A stretch of 64,000 bases of DNA, from assembly GCF_004212215.1 (NCBI RefSeq), contig NZ_QVFV01000007.1, forward strand, positions 62,001-126,000, in the 5' to 3' direction. The notes under the pieces are model-generated. The model was given only the letters and a program-made list of their open reading frames with translations, ran no database searches and was not told the DNA's origin. Positions 28,021 through 37,301 of the stretch are shown here, one piece after another (position 1 is the first letter of the stretch; every line of letters begins with the position of its first letter). A program made the translations under genes and the position numbers. The DNA comes from Leptolyngbya iicbica LK (GTDB taxonomy: Bacteria > Cyanobacteriota > Cyanobacteriia > Phormidesmidales > Phormidesmidaceae).

Positions 28021-30330
28021 ATGAACAGCCAAGCCCTACAGATCAGCGATCGCAGTTTAGCCAGCCTCAAGCAACCGGCGATCAACACTCTGACCCAAGT
28101 GCAGCCCCACGGGGCTATTCTCGTGCTCAAAGAGCCAGACATGACGGTGCTGCAAATTAGCCGCAACGTTTCTAAGCTATTCGGTCGACCCGCCGAAGAC
28201 CTGGTCGGCAAGCCTTTGGAAGATATTTTGGATTCCTATCAGGCCGATCTCTTCCTCCGGGCTCTTGCTGCCGACAATCTGGATTTGATGAACCCCGCTA
28301 AGGTTTGGGTGCGGCGTCAAGGGGATGATTATGGCGTCTTTGATGCGATCGTGCATCGCAGTGCGGACGGCTTTTTAGTGCTGGAACTTGAGCCCGCACT
28401 CATGCAAGAAAATATTCCCTTTTTGGGCTTTTATCATCTCGCCAAAGTCTCCATTAATCAGTTGGAAGCGGGTGCAAAGCTCAACCAGTTTTTCCAAATG
28501 ATTGTGGAAGAAGTGCGTAAGGTGACGGGGTTCGATCGCGTCATGCTGTATCGCTTTGACCAGGATGGTCACGGCGAAGTGATGGCCGAGGACAAAATTG
28601 CCGACCTGGAATCCTACATGGGGCTGCACTTCCCCGAGTCCGACATCCCCGCTCCGGCCCGCAAGATGTTCGTCTCCAACTGGATTCGCACCATCCCCGA
28701 CGCCACTGCCGAGCCAGTTGACCTCTATCCCGAAGTGAACCCGGTCACCAACCGCCCCACCGATCTCATCCAATCGATTTTGCGGAGCCCCTACCCCTGT
28801 CACCTGAAGTATTTGGAAAATATGGGTGTGGGTTCATCCCTCACCATTTCGTTGATGAAGGACCAGAAGCTTTGGGGACTGATTGCCTGTCACCATCGCA
28901 CGCCCCGCCAAATCCCTTATGAATTGCGGAAAGCCTGTGAATTTTTGGGCCGCATGATTTTCTCTGAGATCGCCAACCGCGAAGAAGAGGCCGACACCAA
29001 CTACCGGATGCAGCTCTCGCAAACCCAGGCCTTGCTGATTGATGCGATGTCGCGAGAGGACAGCTTCATCGACGCTCTCGTACAGGGGGATCCCAATCTG
29101 CTGGATTTGGCGAAGGCGAGCGGGGCGGCCATTTGTTTCAACGGGCGGTGGACCACCCTCGGGCTGACTCCCAACGAAGAAGAACTGACCTATTTGGCGC
29201 AGTGGCTCAGCAACAACGTCTCCGAAGACGTGTATTACACCGACTCCCTACCGCGCATCTACTTCGAGGCCGAGCGCTTTAAGGACATTGCCAGTGGCTT
29301 GCTGGCGATTCCGATTTCCAAACGCAGCTTCATTCTGTGGTTCCGGCCTGAGGTGATTCAAACGGTGAATTGGGGCGGCGATCCGAACAATGCGTACCAC
29401 TTTGAGGGCACCCAAGACGACCCGCAGCTGTGTCCGCGCCAGTCCTTTGCCCTGTGGAAAGAGACCGTGCAGCTGAAGTCGCTGCCCTGGCAGCCAGTGG
29501 AAATTCGCAGCGTGTTGGAATTCCGCAAAGCAGTCGTCAACATTGTGCTGCGGCAGGCGGAGGAATTGGCGCTGCTGGCCCAAGACCTGGAGCGGTCTAA
29601 CGCGGAGCTGAAGAAATTTGCCTACGTCGCGTCTCACGATTTGCAGGAGCCGCTGAATCAGGTGGCGAACTACGTGCAACTGCTGGAAATGCGCTATGAC
29701 GACGCCCTGGATGACGACGCCAAGGACTTCATCAACTTCGCGGTGGATGGTGTGGGCCTGATGCAGACGTTGATTGATGACGTGCTGGCCTATTCCAAAG
29801 TGGATGTGAAGGGTATTGAGTGTGCCTTGACCAATGTGGAAGAGTCGCTGACCCAGGCGATCGCCAACCTGCGGGGCCGCATTGCGGAAACTCAGGCCAC
29901 GGTCACCTACGACAAGATGCCGACGATGGTGGCGGACGGTACGCAGCTGATGCAGCTGTTCCAAAATCTGATTGGCAACGCCATCAAGTTCCGGCGGGCG
30001 GATGTCGCGCCCCAAATTCACATTGGGGTGGAGCGCACGGAGGAATCCTGGCGGTTTAGCGTCAAAGACAATGGCATTGGGTTGGATCCGCAGTTCGGCG
30101 ATCGCATTTTTGTGATCTTCCAACGTCTGCACACCCGCGATGAATATCCGGGCTCGGGCATGGGGCTGGCCATCTGCAAAAAAATTGTGGAATGCCACCG
30201 GGGACAAATCTGGGTCGAGTCGGCCCTGGGAGAAGGTGCCAACTTCTGCTTTACGCTGCCTGTGGGAGGTCTCGATGCCAGCCATGCCAACCGATGGAAG
30301 ACGCAAAACTATCTTTTTAGTGGAAGATAA
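28021..30330 (+). CDS. cph1: Cph1-type phytochrome histidine kinase
   Basis: 769 residues from ATG 28021, with GGAGAG 7 bp upstream. Order: PAS (residues 15-120), GAF (130-305), PHY (310-495), dimerisation/phosphoacceptor (515-590) and HATPase (630-755). The bilin-attachment Cys is C260 in SPYPCHLKYL, the plant/Cph1-type position, so phycocyanobilin is the likely chromophore. The PHY tongue PRQSFALWKE is intact. The phosphoacceptor is H539 in VASHDLQEPL, and the N, G1 and G2 boxes (NLIGNAIKF, DNGIGLD, GSGMGLAIC) are complete. It should be a red/far-red switchable kinase that phosphorylates the Rcp1 encoded next, whose start lies inside this gene. Confidence 0.95.
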   Translation: MNSQALQISDRSLASLKQPAINTLTQVQPHGAILVLKEPDMTVLQISRNVSKLFGRPAEDLVGKPLEDILDSYQADLFLRALAADNLDLMNPAKVWVRRQGDDYGVFDAIVHRSADGFLVLELEPALMQENIPFLGFYHLAKVSINQLEAGAKLNQFFQMIVEEVRKVTGFDRVMLYRFDQDGHGEVMAEDKIADLESYMGLHFPESDIPAPARKMFVSNWIRTIPDATAEPVDLYPEVNPVTNRPTDLIQSILRSPYPCHLKYLENMGVGSSLTISLMKDQKLWGLIACHHRTPRQIPYELRKACEFLGRMIFSEIANREEEADTNYRMQLSQTQALLIDAMSREDSFIDALVQGDPNLLDLAKASGAAICFNGRWTTLGLTPNEEELTYLAQWLSNNVSEDVYYTDSLPRIYFEAERFKDIASGLLAIPISKRSFILWFRPEVIQTVNWGGDPNNAYHFEGTQDDPQLCPRQSFALWKETVQLKSLPWQPVEIRSVLEFRKAVVNIVLRQAEELALLAQDLERSNAELKKFAYVASHDLQEPLNQVANYVQLLEMRYDDALDDDAKDFINFAVDGVGLMQTLIDDVLAYSKVDVKGIECALTNVEESLTQAIANLRGRIAETQATVTYDKMPTMVADGTQLMQLFQNLIGNAIKFRRADVAPQIHIGVERTEESWRFSVKDNGIGLDPQFGDRIFVIFQRLHTRDEYPGSGMGLAICKKIVECHRGQIWVESALGEGANFCFTLPVGGLDASHANRWKTQNYLFSGR

Positions 30331-30730
30331 TCGCGGCGATATTCGGCTGATTCAAGAAGCGCTGAAAAGTACCGCCGTGGATTGTGAGGTAGCGATCGCC
30401 CGCGACGGCGTCGAGGCCATGACTTATCTGCGGCGCGAGGGCGACTTTGCTGAGGCCACCCTCCCCGACCTGATTTTGCTGGACTTAAATCTGCCCCGCA
30501 AAGACGGTCGGGAGGTGCTGGCCGACATCAAAGCCGATCCCAATTTGCGCCACATTCCGGTGGTGGTGTTGACCACCTCACGCAACGAGGAGGACATCTT
30601 CAACAGCTATGACCTGCATGTGAACTGCTACATCTCGAAATCGCGCAACCTCAAACAACTGTTTCAGATTGTGCGCGGCATCGAGGAATTTTGGCTGGAA
30701 ACCGTCGCGTTGCCTTACACCGATCCCTAA
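30275..30730 (+). CDS. rcp1: Response regulator Rcp1, phytochrome partner
   Basis: 151 residues from ATG 30275, with GGGAGGT about 5 bp upstream; an internal ATG at 30284 is possible. The start lies 56 bp inside the phytochrome gene, giving tight translational coupling. It is a single receiver domain: acidic pair in LVEDNRGD, phosphoacceptor in [14 protein letters not shown], Thr in [10 protein letters not shown] and Lys in CYISKSRN. The EEFWLETV C-terminus is the Rcp1-type dimer helix. It should accept phosphate from the phytochrome kinase; its output is unknown because it has no DNA-binding domain. Confidence 0.93.
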   Translation: MPAMPTDGRRKTIFLVEDNRGDIRLIQEALKSTAVDCEVAIARDGVEAMTYLRREGDFAEATLPDLILLDLNLPRKDGREVLADIKADPNLRHIPVVVLTTSRNEEDIFNSYDLHVNCYISKSRNLKQLFQIVRGIEEFWLETVALPYTDP

Positions 30731-32739
30731 TGTGTCCTATTGAGAACATTCTGCTGATTGAAGATAACCGGGCAGAGGCGCGGCTGCTCCAAGAAACGTT
30801 GAAAGGGAGTGTGCTGCATCAAGCTCAGGTCGCTGCGGTGACGCGCCTGACCGAAGGCATTGAGCATTGCCGCAGCCATCCGGTCGATGTCATCATGCTG
30901 GATCTGACCCTGCCTGACAGCTATGGCCTGGCGTCGCTGGATAAGCTGCAAACCCAAGTGCCCCAGGTGCCCGTCGTTGTGCTGACGAACACCAACGACG
31001 ACGCGCTAGCGGTGGAAGCGGTGCGGCGGGGGGCGCAAGACTATTTGGTGAAACGCCAGGTGAATCAAGAGCTGCTGGTGCGATCGCTGCGGTATGCGAT
31101 CGAGCGCCAGCAAATTGAAGAAGCCCTGCGGGAGGCTAATGAAACCCTGGAACAACGGGTGCAAAGGCGCACGGCCCAGCTAGAAAACGCCAACCAACTG
31201 CTGCGGCAAGAGATTTTGGAACGACAGCATTTTCAAGAGCGCTTGGTGCTGGCTCAACGCGCCGCCAAGATGGGCACCTTTGAGTGGAATTTGAGCAACG
31301 GTGAGGTGATCTGGTCGCCAGAACTCGAAACCCTCTACGGGATGGCGGCGGGCGCATTTCAGGACAACTACGATCGCTGGCTGCAAACCCTACATCCCGA
31401 CGATCGCCCCGACATCGAGTTGGCCCTCCAGCAAGCCCTTACCGACCAAAAGCCCTTGGAGACGGAATTTCGGATTGTGCGCCGCGACGACACCACTCGG
31501 TGGATTAGCGTACAAAGCAAGGTCTTTTTTAGCGACAGTGGCGAACCCCAGCGCATCGTTGGCATTCACCGCGATGTCACCGAAAACAAAGACCTGCAAG
31601 CGCAATTTCTCCGCGCCCAACGGCTCGAAAGTCTCGGCACCCTGGCCAGCGGCATTGCCCACGATTTGAACAATATCCTGACCCCGATCTTGGGCGTCAC
31701 CCAACTGCTCCCCCTCAAATTTCCGGATCTGCCGGACTCGACCCAGCAGTTACTCGACACGCTGGAATCCAGCGCGCGGCGGGGGAGTTCGCTGATCAAG
31801 CAAATTCTCTCGTTTGCCCGCGGGGTCGAAGGCAAGCGCATCACCCTCCAGCTGTCCCATATTCTGCAAGAAATTCGGCTGATCGTGAACCAGACGCTGC
31901 CCAAATCCATCGAAATTTCCCTGGGGTTGGAGCCCCACCTGTGGCCCGTGGTGGGGGATGTGACCCAGCTGCACCAGGTCTTTATGAATTTGTGCGTCAA
32001 TGCCCGTGACGCCATGCCGGAGGGCGGTAGCCTGCGCATCGAGGGCTGCAATGTGCAGTTTGACGAGGTGACGGCGGGCGAGTTTTTAGCAGCCCAACCG
32101 GGGCCTTATGTGCGCGTCACCGTTGCCGATACCGGCAAGGGCATTCCGCCCGAAATTGTCTCCCGCATTTTTGACCCGTTTTTCACCACTAAAGAGATTG
32201 GCAAGGGCACGGGCCTGGGCTTGTCGGCGGTGATGGGCATTGTGCAAAGTCACGGGGGCTTTGTAGATGTCAAAAGTGAGGTCAATCAGGGCAGTCAGTT
32301 TGCGGTGTATCTGCCCGCTAGCCGGGAAGCGGCGATCGCCCCCGACGACAATACCAATCTGCTCGCGGGCCATCAGGAGACTATTCTGGTGGTGGATGAT
32401 GAAGCGGCCATTCGCTCGGTGATGGCGACGGTGTTAGAGCTCAACCACTATCAGGTGCTCACCGCTGAGAATGGGACCGCCGCGCTGGATCTGTATCAAG
32501 ACCAGTGGCGCACCATTGATCTGGTGCTGATCGACATGATGATGCCGGGGATGGATGGCGCGACGCTCATGCCCCTGCTGCAACATTGGAATCCTCACCT
32601 GAAGGCGATCGCCACTAGCGGCGTCAATGCTTACCAAACCTCTGATTTAACCACTCATCTCGGCTTTTGTGATTTCCTAGCCAAGCCGTTCAACACGCCC
32701 GACCTGCTGACGATGCTGCGCCGCCATTTAGATGAGTGA
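30730..32739 (+). CDS. Hybrid sensor histidine kinase (REC-PAS-HisKA-HATPase-REC)
   Basis: 669 residues from ATG 30730, which shares one base with the rcp1 stop, so the chain cph1-rcp1-kinase is one operon. Order: receiver (residues 5-125, phosphoacceptor in [10 protein letters not shown]), coiled coil (130-175), PAS (180-295), HisKA with H in [12 protein letters not shown] (about 320), HATPase (425-535; [18 protein letters not shown]) and a C-terminal receiver (555-665; [12 protein letters not shown], Lys in FLAKPFN). It may take a phosphate signal at either receiver and couple light input from the phytochrome to other outputs. Partner and target are not shown by the sequence. Confidence 0.92.
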   Translation: MCPIENILLIEDNRAEARLLQETLKGSVLHQAQVAAVTRLTEGIEHCRSHPVDVIMLDLTLPDSYGLASLDKLQTQVPQVPVVVLTNTNDDALAVEAVRRGAQDYLVKRQVNQELLVRSLRYAIERQQIEEALREANETLEQRVQRRTAQLENANQLLRQEILERQHFQERLVLAQRAAKMGTFEWNLSNGEVIWSPELETLYGMAAGAFQDNYDRWLQTLHPDDRPDIELALQQALTDQKPLETEFRIVRRDDTTRWISVQSKVFFSDSGEPQRIVGIHRDVTENKDLQAQFLRAQRLESLGTLASGIAHDLNNILTPILGVTQLLPLKFPDLPDSTQQLLDTLESSARRGSSLIKQILSFARGVEGKRITLQLSHILQEIRLIVNQTLPKSIEISLGLEPHLWPVVGDVTQLHQVFMNLCVNARDAMPEGGSLRIEGCNVQFDEVTAGEFLAAQPGPYVRVTVADTGKGIPPEIVSRIFDPFFTTKEIGKGTGLGLSAVMGIVQSHGGFVDVKSEVNQGSQFAVYLPASREAAIAPDDNTNLLAGHQETILVVDDEAAIRSVMATVLELNHYQVLTAENGTAALDLYQDQWRTIDLVLIDMMMPGMDGATLMPLLQHWNPHLKAIATSGVNAYQTSDLTTHLGFCDFLAKPFNTPDLLTMLRRHLDE

Positions 32740-32839
32740 GGGGACCGGACGGCGAGCAAAATCCCTCTTGCGTAACTATCCAAATGATCCCTCCCATGCC
32801 TACAGTAGGCTGTAGCAGTCAGAAGACGCAGGTTTGGGG

Positions 32840-33913
32840 ATGGATTTTGAGTATTTGCATCTCTTTGTGCACAATGCGGCGGTTTGGCGGGACTGGTTTG
32901 TCAAAACGCTCGATTTTGCCGCGATCGCCGCGCCGACGTGGCAAGCTTTTGGCGAGTTGGCCGTGCAGCGCGATCGCATCCTCATTTTGCTCTCGTCACC
33001 GGGCTCGGGCCGTCGCGAGGTCTCGCACTTTCTCCACCACTATGCCGAGGGGGTAGGCGATGTGGCCTTGCGGGTGCGCGATTTGGACGCGATCGCGGCG
33101 CGGCTCCAGCGCTTGGGCGTCCCGTTAACAGCTCCCATCAGCACTGAAGTGACGGCGGCGGGGCCGCTACGGTGGTGTCGCATTTCGGGCTGGGGTAGCC
33201 TGACCCACACCCTCATTGAGCGTCCCGCCGACCCGCCGCGATCGCCCGTTTGGACTCCCCCCCGACCCATCGCGTTGCCCTGGCTGGCGATCGACCATGC
33301 CGTGCTGAATGTGCCGGAGGGCGAACTTTTGGCGGCGGCCACCTGGTACGAAAAGTGTCTGGGCTTCCAGCCGGAGCAGCAATTTGTGATCCAAACGCCG
33401 CGATCGGGCCTGCGCAGTCTGGTGCTCAAACACCCCGACGGCGATGCCACCCTGCCCATCAACGAGCCCACCTCCGACAATTCCCAAGTGCAAGAATTTA
33501 TCACCCAACATCGGGGCGCGGGCATTCAACATGCGGCCCTCAAAACCGCCGACTTGGTGACCACCATTGCCGAGCTGCGACGACGGCAGGTGCAGTTTTT
33601 GTCGGTGCCCGCCAGCTATTATCAGCAGTTGCCGAACCGGGCCGGGTTTTGGCGTGCAGCGGGGGATTGGGCCGCGATCGCCCAGCAACAAATTCTGGTG
33701 GATTGGCCCGCCGACTCCCCCCAGTCTCGCCTGCTGCAAACCTTTACCCAGCCCCTCTTCGAGCGGCCCACCTTCTTTTGGGAATTCATTGAGCGGCAGT
33801 CGGCCCCCACCCCCACGGGTCAGCGCCCCGCCGATGGCTTTGGGGAAGGGAATTTTCAGGCGTTGTTTGAAGCGATCGAGCGGGAGCAGCAGTCACGGGG
33901 CAGTTTGGGATAA
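32840..33913 (+). CDS. hppD: 4-hydroxyphenylpyruvate dioxygenase
   Basis: 357 residues from ATG 32840 (a TTG 6 bp upstream is possible). HPPD is a two-domain VOC-fold Fe(II) enzyme that makes homogentisate from 4-hydroxyphenylpyruvate, the first step to tocopherol in cyanobacteria and part of tyrosine breakdown. The metal ligands are H153 (IDHAVLNV), H231 (IQHAALKT) and E315 (FFWEFIERQ). The C-terminus GFGEGNFQALFEAIEREQ is typical. The N-terminal half is a diverged VOC module. No homogentisate phytyltransferase gene is adjacent. Confidence 0.93.
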   Translation: MDFEYLHLFVHNAAVWRDWFVKTLDFAAIAAPTWQAFGELAVQRDRILILLSSPGSGRREVSHFLHHYAEGVGDVALRVRDLDAIAARLQRLGVPLTAPISTEVTAAGPLRWCRISGWGSLTHTLIERPADPPRSPVWTPPRPIALPWLAIDHAVLNVPEGELLAAATWYEKCLGFQPEQQFVIQTPRSGLRSLVLKHPDGDATLPINEPTSDNSQVQEFITQHRGAGIQHAALKTADLVTTIAELRRRQVQFLSVPASYYQQLPNRAGFWRAAGDWAAIAQQQILVDWPADSPQSRLLQTFTQPLFERPTFFWEFIERQSAPTPTGQRPADGFGEGNFQALFEAIEREQQSRGSLG

Positions 33914-34272
33914 TCCACCTTGTTGGCTGGGCGTCGCGCCTGGAATGCCCAGCCAGGCTCAGAAGTAGAGTATTAGCATCTGTCCGAACCTCACCGCCTG
34001 CGGCACCTCTCCTAAGCCCTTCGGGCAGGCTGCGCCAACGCAAGGAGAGGTTTAAGAAGACTCTGGTTCCTCTCCTTTGCAAGGTGAGGTTAGGTGAGGT
34101 TTTCCCGAACACGCAAAACTCCAGCTTCACCTTGGTTGAAGTTACTCATAGCGGGCCTGACGGGCGGGACGCCCGTGCCGACAAACCGCCACCCATCCCA
34201 CCGACTACCCCCACCCACTTCACCCACCTCACCGATCCCATCACCCAACCACCCAGCCACCCTCATACCCTG
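33914..34272. repeat. Intergenic repeat cluster between hppD and the TIR gene
   Basis: No gene. It contains an inverted repeat with CCTCTCCT at 34006-34013 and AGGAGAGG at 34043-34050 enclosing a GCCCTTCGGGCAGGCTGCGCC core, and a small hairpin ACGGGC/GCCCGT at 34160-34176. From about 34185 to the gene end the plus strand is C-rich with repeated ACCCAC/CACCCA, so the transcript side of the TIR gene is GGGT-rich just after its stop codon. These look like dispersed cyanobacterial palindromes and low-complexity sequence. Confidence 0.6.
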
Positions 34273-37110
34273 CTACTCCCCCACCCTCTCTCCCAACTCC
34301 CGCAACAACGCCCCCGCCTCATCAAACGCCACGCGATACACATACTCGCCGCCATCACAGCTTGCCAGCTCCCGCGCCTGCCGCGCGTGCCCCAACGCCG
34401 CCGCCCTATCGCCCTGCTGCAACGCCTGCTGCCCCAAAAATAGCCGCACATCCGCCCCTTGCAGACTGTAGCCGGTGCGCTCCGTAATCAGCAGCGCCTC
34501 CTGGGCCAGCCGTAGCGCCGCGTCACCCTGCCCCTGCGCGGCCCGCAACCGCGCCAGATCGAGCAGAATATCGGCTTCGTCATAAATTGCATTAATGGTG
34601 CGGCAGCGGGTGAGAGCCTCGCTGAGGTGGGTGTCGCTCTGGGCCCGGTCGCCATTGAAGCGGTGGGCCGCCCCCAGCAGCCAGTGCGATCGCACGTAGT
34701 CTCGCTCATACGGAAATTGAGTGCGGGCCGTTTCATCGGCGAGGTCGAGGGCGCGCTGGGCGGCGGCCAATGCCGTAGCCGCAGCAGATGCTTCCCCCGC
34801 CCGCTCCTTGAGCAGGGCAGCGAGGGCACGGTAAGCCCAGATAATACCCTGACCCTGAACGTAGCTCTGCTGCTCGAATATCGCCAGCGCTTGGTCGAGC
34901 TCAGTGGCGGATTCGGCCCAATTGCCTCGGTAGGTTAGCAGTCGGCCCAGTTCTTGGTGAGCGATCGCCTCCCTGAACTCATCCTCAATCTCCTGGCAGA
35001 GGGCGATGCGGCGGCGCAGGTTGGCCTCTGCAGCTTGGAGGGCACCGATGGGGAGTTGCGCCATGTGAGCCAGGTTGCCGAGGGCGATCGCCCAATTTCC
35101 CTTATCCTCCCGCCGCTCATAAATTTCTGTTGCCTGCTCAAACAACGGCACCGCCCTCTCAGGCTGACCGCTGAAGCTGTAGACACAGGCTAAGTCGTTT
35201 AAGGTTCTACTACAGGAGCCTTCATTACTTAATTTCGGAAGGCAGTTTTCTCCGTCAGGAAATAGGGCTCTCAGTAATTCGATCTGAAGCTGGTAGGCTC
35301 CAAGTTGGTAATAGGTAGGCTGATCAAGACGCTCTTGAAACAGTCTCTGCGCCTCGTCATACTGCCCTGCTCGCACCATATGGTGATACAGCTCAATCAC
35401 CGGCTCCAGATCCGCCATCGTCCCCACCCGCTCCGGTTGCGGCACCGCCTCAAAGTAGTCTCGCAGTTGCGCATGGGCTGCCGTGCGCTCGGGCCTCGCC
35501 ATGCGGTCATAGGCATAGCGCCGCACAATCGGGTGCAGGTCAAACCGCCGCGTCGGCCCATCAAACTGCAACAGCCCCCGCGTCACCAAATCCCGCAACA
35601 ATTTCTGTAGGGGCGCACGGCCGTGCGCCCCTACGGCATCCCCAAATTGCCCCACCTGCGCCAGCACGACAATTTGCACCGGCCCCCGAAAACAGGCAAT
35701 CCGCCCCAATAGCTGCCGCGCCGCCTCCGACAAATTCTCATACGATCGCGCCAGCACATGATTCCGCCGCTGCACCAGATCCCCCGTCAAATCCAGGCTC
35801 GCCGCCGCCTTCACATCTCCCGGATATTCAAAATCATCCAAAATGAAACCCGCCAGCAGCCGCAAACTCAGCGGGTGATAGCCATACGCCCCACAAATCT
35901 GTGCAATCTCTGCCCGCGTCCCCCGAATCCCCTGCTTCCAGAAAAACGCCACCGCATCCTCCGGCTGCAGCTGCGTCAGCTCCACCTCCCGACAGCCCTG
36001 CAGCACTTCCCGCGACGAGATTTCCACCGCCCGTGGCCGCAGCCGCGTCGACATCAGCACCCGGCCCCGCACCCCCGGCAAACTCGCCACCCCCCGCAAA
36101 AAATCCTCCGCCAACGGATTCACACAGTCCCGCCCCGAGTCAGCCCTCACCCCCGGCCCCTCTCCCAAAACTGGGAGAGGGGAGGTAGAGCTTGGCTCTT
36201 CCCGAAGGGTGGGATCCGCAGGCTCATCCCCCTGATACGCCGCCCCCATGCCGCTATACGCCCGCAACTCCCGCTCAAACCCATCCAGCACCAGCAGCAC
36301 CCGCCGCTCCTGAACCAGCCTCAACAGTTCATTCAACTGCTCCCGCTTGCTCGGTCCCGGCTCCCGCCCCGTCAAATATCCCAGCGTCTCGTATAAAAAA
36401 GCGTCAAAGCTCGCCGACGTTTCATAAAAGCTCCACCACACCACCTGCGGCCACTGCCCCGCCGCTACCCGCTCCGTCAGCCAACACCACGTCAGCGCAC
36501 TCTTGCCAAAGCCCCCCAGCGCCCGCAACACCAACAGCGCCGGGGTACTCTCCCCCGCCAGCCACTCATCCAGTAGCCCCAGCTCCGCCTGTCGCCCCGT
36601 AAAGTTTGGCGGCATGCCATAGGGGTGTGCCAGTAACCAGCCACTCGGGGTTGGTGATTGATCAGCGGCTATAGGTTGTGGGGATTTTCCCAAAGCGGTG
36701 AACAGTTGCGTCCAGGCAAAGATAATGTCGTCCGGGGTCGCAAAATCGATGTAGGTCAGGAAATCGATGCTGGTTGGCAGCTCACAGGGCTCTTTTAACA
36801 GCGGTAACAGCCTGCGTTTACGATTCACAGGATCCTTAGTTTGCAGCAAATACCGCTCAAACAATGTCCAGTCACTTTCCAAGTAATTGGGCGTTAAGAC
36901 GAGGAGCGTCTTACGGCTGGTATTTGCCGCTCGTTCAATTTCCTCTAGCGTCGGGGCTCCCCGTTCAAAGTCCCGGTAGTCAATGCAGACCCGGAGCTTT
37001 GCGTCTTCCAGTCGTCTGAGCAGTTCGCCCCGCACCCAATCCTTGTCCTGGGTACTGTAAGAGATAAACACGTCGTATGCGTAAGACTCTGGGGCGGGGG
37101 AATCGGGCAT
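34273..37110 (-). CDS. TIR-NTPase-TPR protein (bacterial NLR-like)
   Basis: 945 residues from ATG 37110 (MPDSPAPESYAYDVFISYS; a longer frame is non-homologous). TIR domain at residues 9-140 with VFISYS, the acidic LEEIERA segment (E56-E59 region, where the NADase Glu usually lies) and VLTPNYLESDW. STAND/NB-ARC-like NTPase from about 165: GRQAE, P-loop RALGGFGKSA (197-205) and Walker B VLLVLDGFE (271-279). Winged helix about 440-580, then TPR repeats to the end. Such proteins sense a signal through the repeats, oligomerise and may deplete NAD+; a phage-defence role is inference. Two palindromic repeats lie in frame, at residues 310-318 and 493-501. Confidence 0.9.
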   Translation of the reverse strand: MPDSPAPESYAYDVFISYSTQDKDWVRGELLRRLEDAKLRVCIDYRDFERGAPTLEEIERAANTSRKTLLVLTPNYLESDWTLFERYLLQTKDPVNRKRRLLPLLKEPCELPTSIDFLTYIDFATPDDIIFAWTQLFTALGKSPQPIAADQSPTPSGWLLAHPYGMPPNFTGRQAELGLLDEWLAGESTPALLVLRALGGFGKSALTWCWLTERVAAGQWPQVVWWSFYETSASFDAFLYETLGYLTGREPGPSKREQLNELLRLVQERRVLLVLDGFERELRAYSGMGAAYQGDEPADPTLREEPSSTSPLPVLGEGPGVRADSGRDCVNPLAEDFLRGVASLPGVRGRVLMSTRLRPRAVEISSREVLQGCREVELTQLQPEDAVAFFWKQGIRGTRAEIAQICGAYGYHPLSLRLLAGFILDDFEYPGDVKAAASLDLTGDLVQRRNHVLARSYENLSEAARQLLGRIACFRGPVQIVVLAQVGQFGDAVGAHGRAPLQKLLRDLVTRGLLQFDGPTRRFDLHPIVRRYAYDRMARPERTAAHAQLRDYFEAVPQPERVGTMADLEPVIELYHHMVRAGQYDEAQRLFQERLDQPTYYQLGAYQLQIELLRALFPDGENCLPKLSNEGSCSRTLNDLACVYSFSGQPERAVPLFEQATEIYERREDKGNWAIALGNLAHMAQLPIGALQAAEANLRRRIALCQEIEDEFREAIAHQELGRLLTYRGNWAESATELDQALAIFEQQSYVQGQGIIWAYRALAALLKERAGEASAAATALAAAQRALDLADETARTQFPYERDYVRSHWLLGAAHRFNGDRAQSDTHLSEALTRCRTINAIYDEADILLDLARLRAAQGQGDAALRLAQEALLITERTGYSLQGADVRLFLGQQALQQGDRAAALGHARQARELASCDGGEYVYRVAFDEAGALLRELGERVGE
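35607..35634. repeat. Perfect 28-bp palindrome inside the TIR gene
   Basis: The half-site GTAGGGGCGCACGG is followed directly by its exact reverse complement, with no loop. It is read in frame as GAHGRAPLQ-type residues (about 493-501) between the NTPase and winged-helix regions. GC-rich perfect palindromes giving a GRAPLQ peptide look like an inserted small mobile palindrome rather than domain sequence. Confidence 0.85.
36157..36182. repeat. Inverted repeat (CCCCTCTCCCA/TGGGAGAGGGG) inside the TIR gene
   Basis: An 11-bp perfect stem with a 4-nt loop, read in frame as SPLPVLGEG at residues 310-318. It lies directly after the Walker B strand in a stretch (residues 295-330) that is low-complexity and unlike NTPase core. 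It is likely a dispersed palindrome inserted in frame. Confidence 0.8.
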
Positions 37111-37158
37111 AGTCCAGAGGGTGTCGGGCCAGCAACAAAAAATTCTGCTACTACTATA

Positions 37159-37206
37159 TTTTGCGAGCCTGGACTGTGCCACTTTTGCGAGCTTGGAGGG
37201 TGCCAC
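37159..37206. repeat. 24-bp tandem direct repeat upstream of the TIR gene
   Basis: Two adjacent 24-bp units (37159-37182 and 37183-37206) share 21 of 24 bases; both begin TTTTGCGAGC and end GTGCCAC. They lie 49-96 bp upstream of the TIR start codon, in the likely promoter. They could bind a regulator or be the remnant of a transposon end with repeated transposase sites. Confidence 0.7.
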
Positions 37207-37215
37207 TAAACAGTC

Positions 37216-37265
37216 CAAGGGCAAGGGGGCAACGGAGCAGAGGGGCAGAGGGGCAGAGGGGCAAT
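37216..37265 (+). repeat. G-rich low-complexity run (GGGGCAGA units)
   Basis: Purine-rich run ending in three consecutive GGGGCAGA-like units (about 37240-37265), within the divergent promoter region of the TIR and HEAT-repeat genes. It resembles the other G-rich intergenic tracts near 59.5, 59.9 and 61.5 kb. Confidence 0.55.
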
Positions 37266-37301
37266 GGTTATTCTGAGAAGTGCTGAGGCCAAGGGCGAGT
37301 T

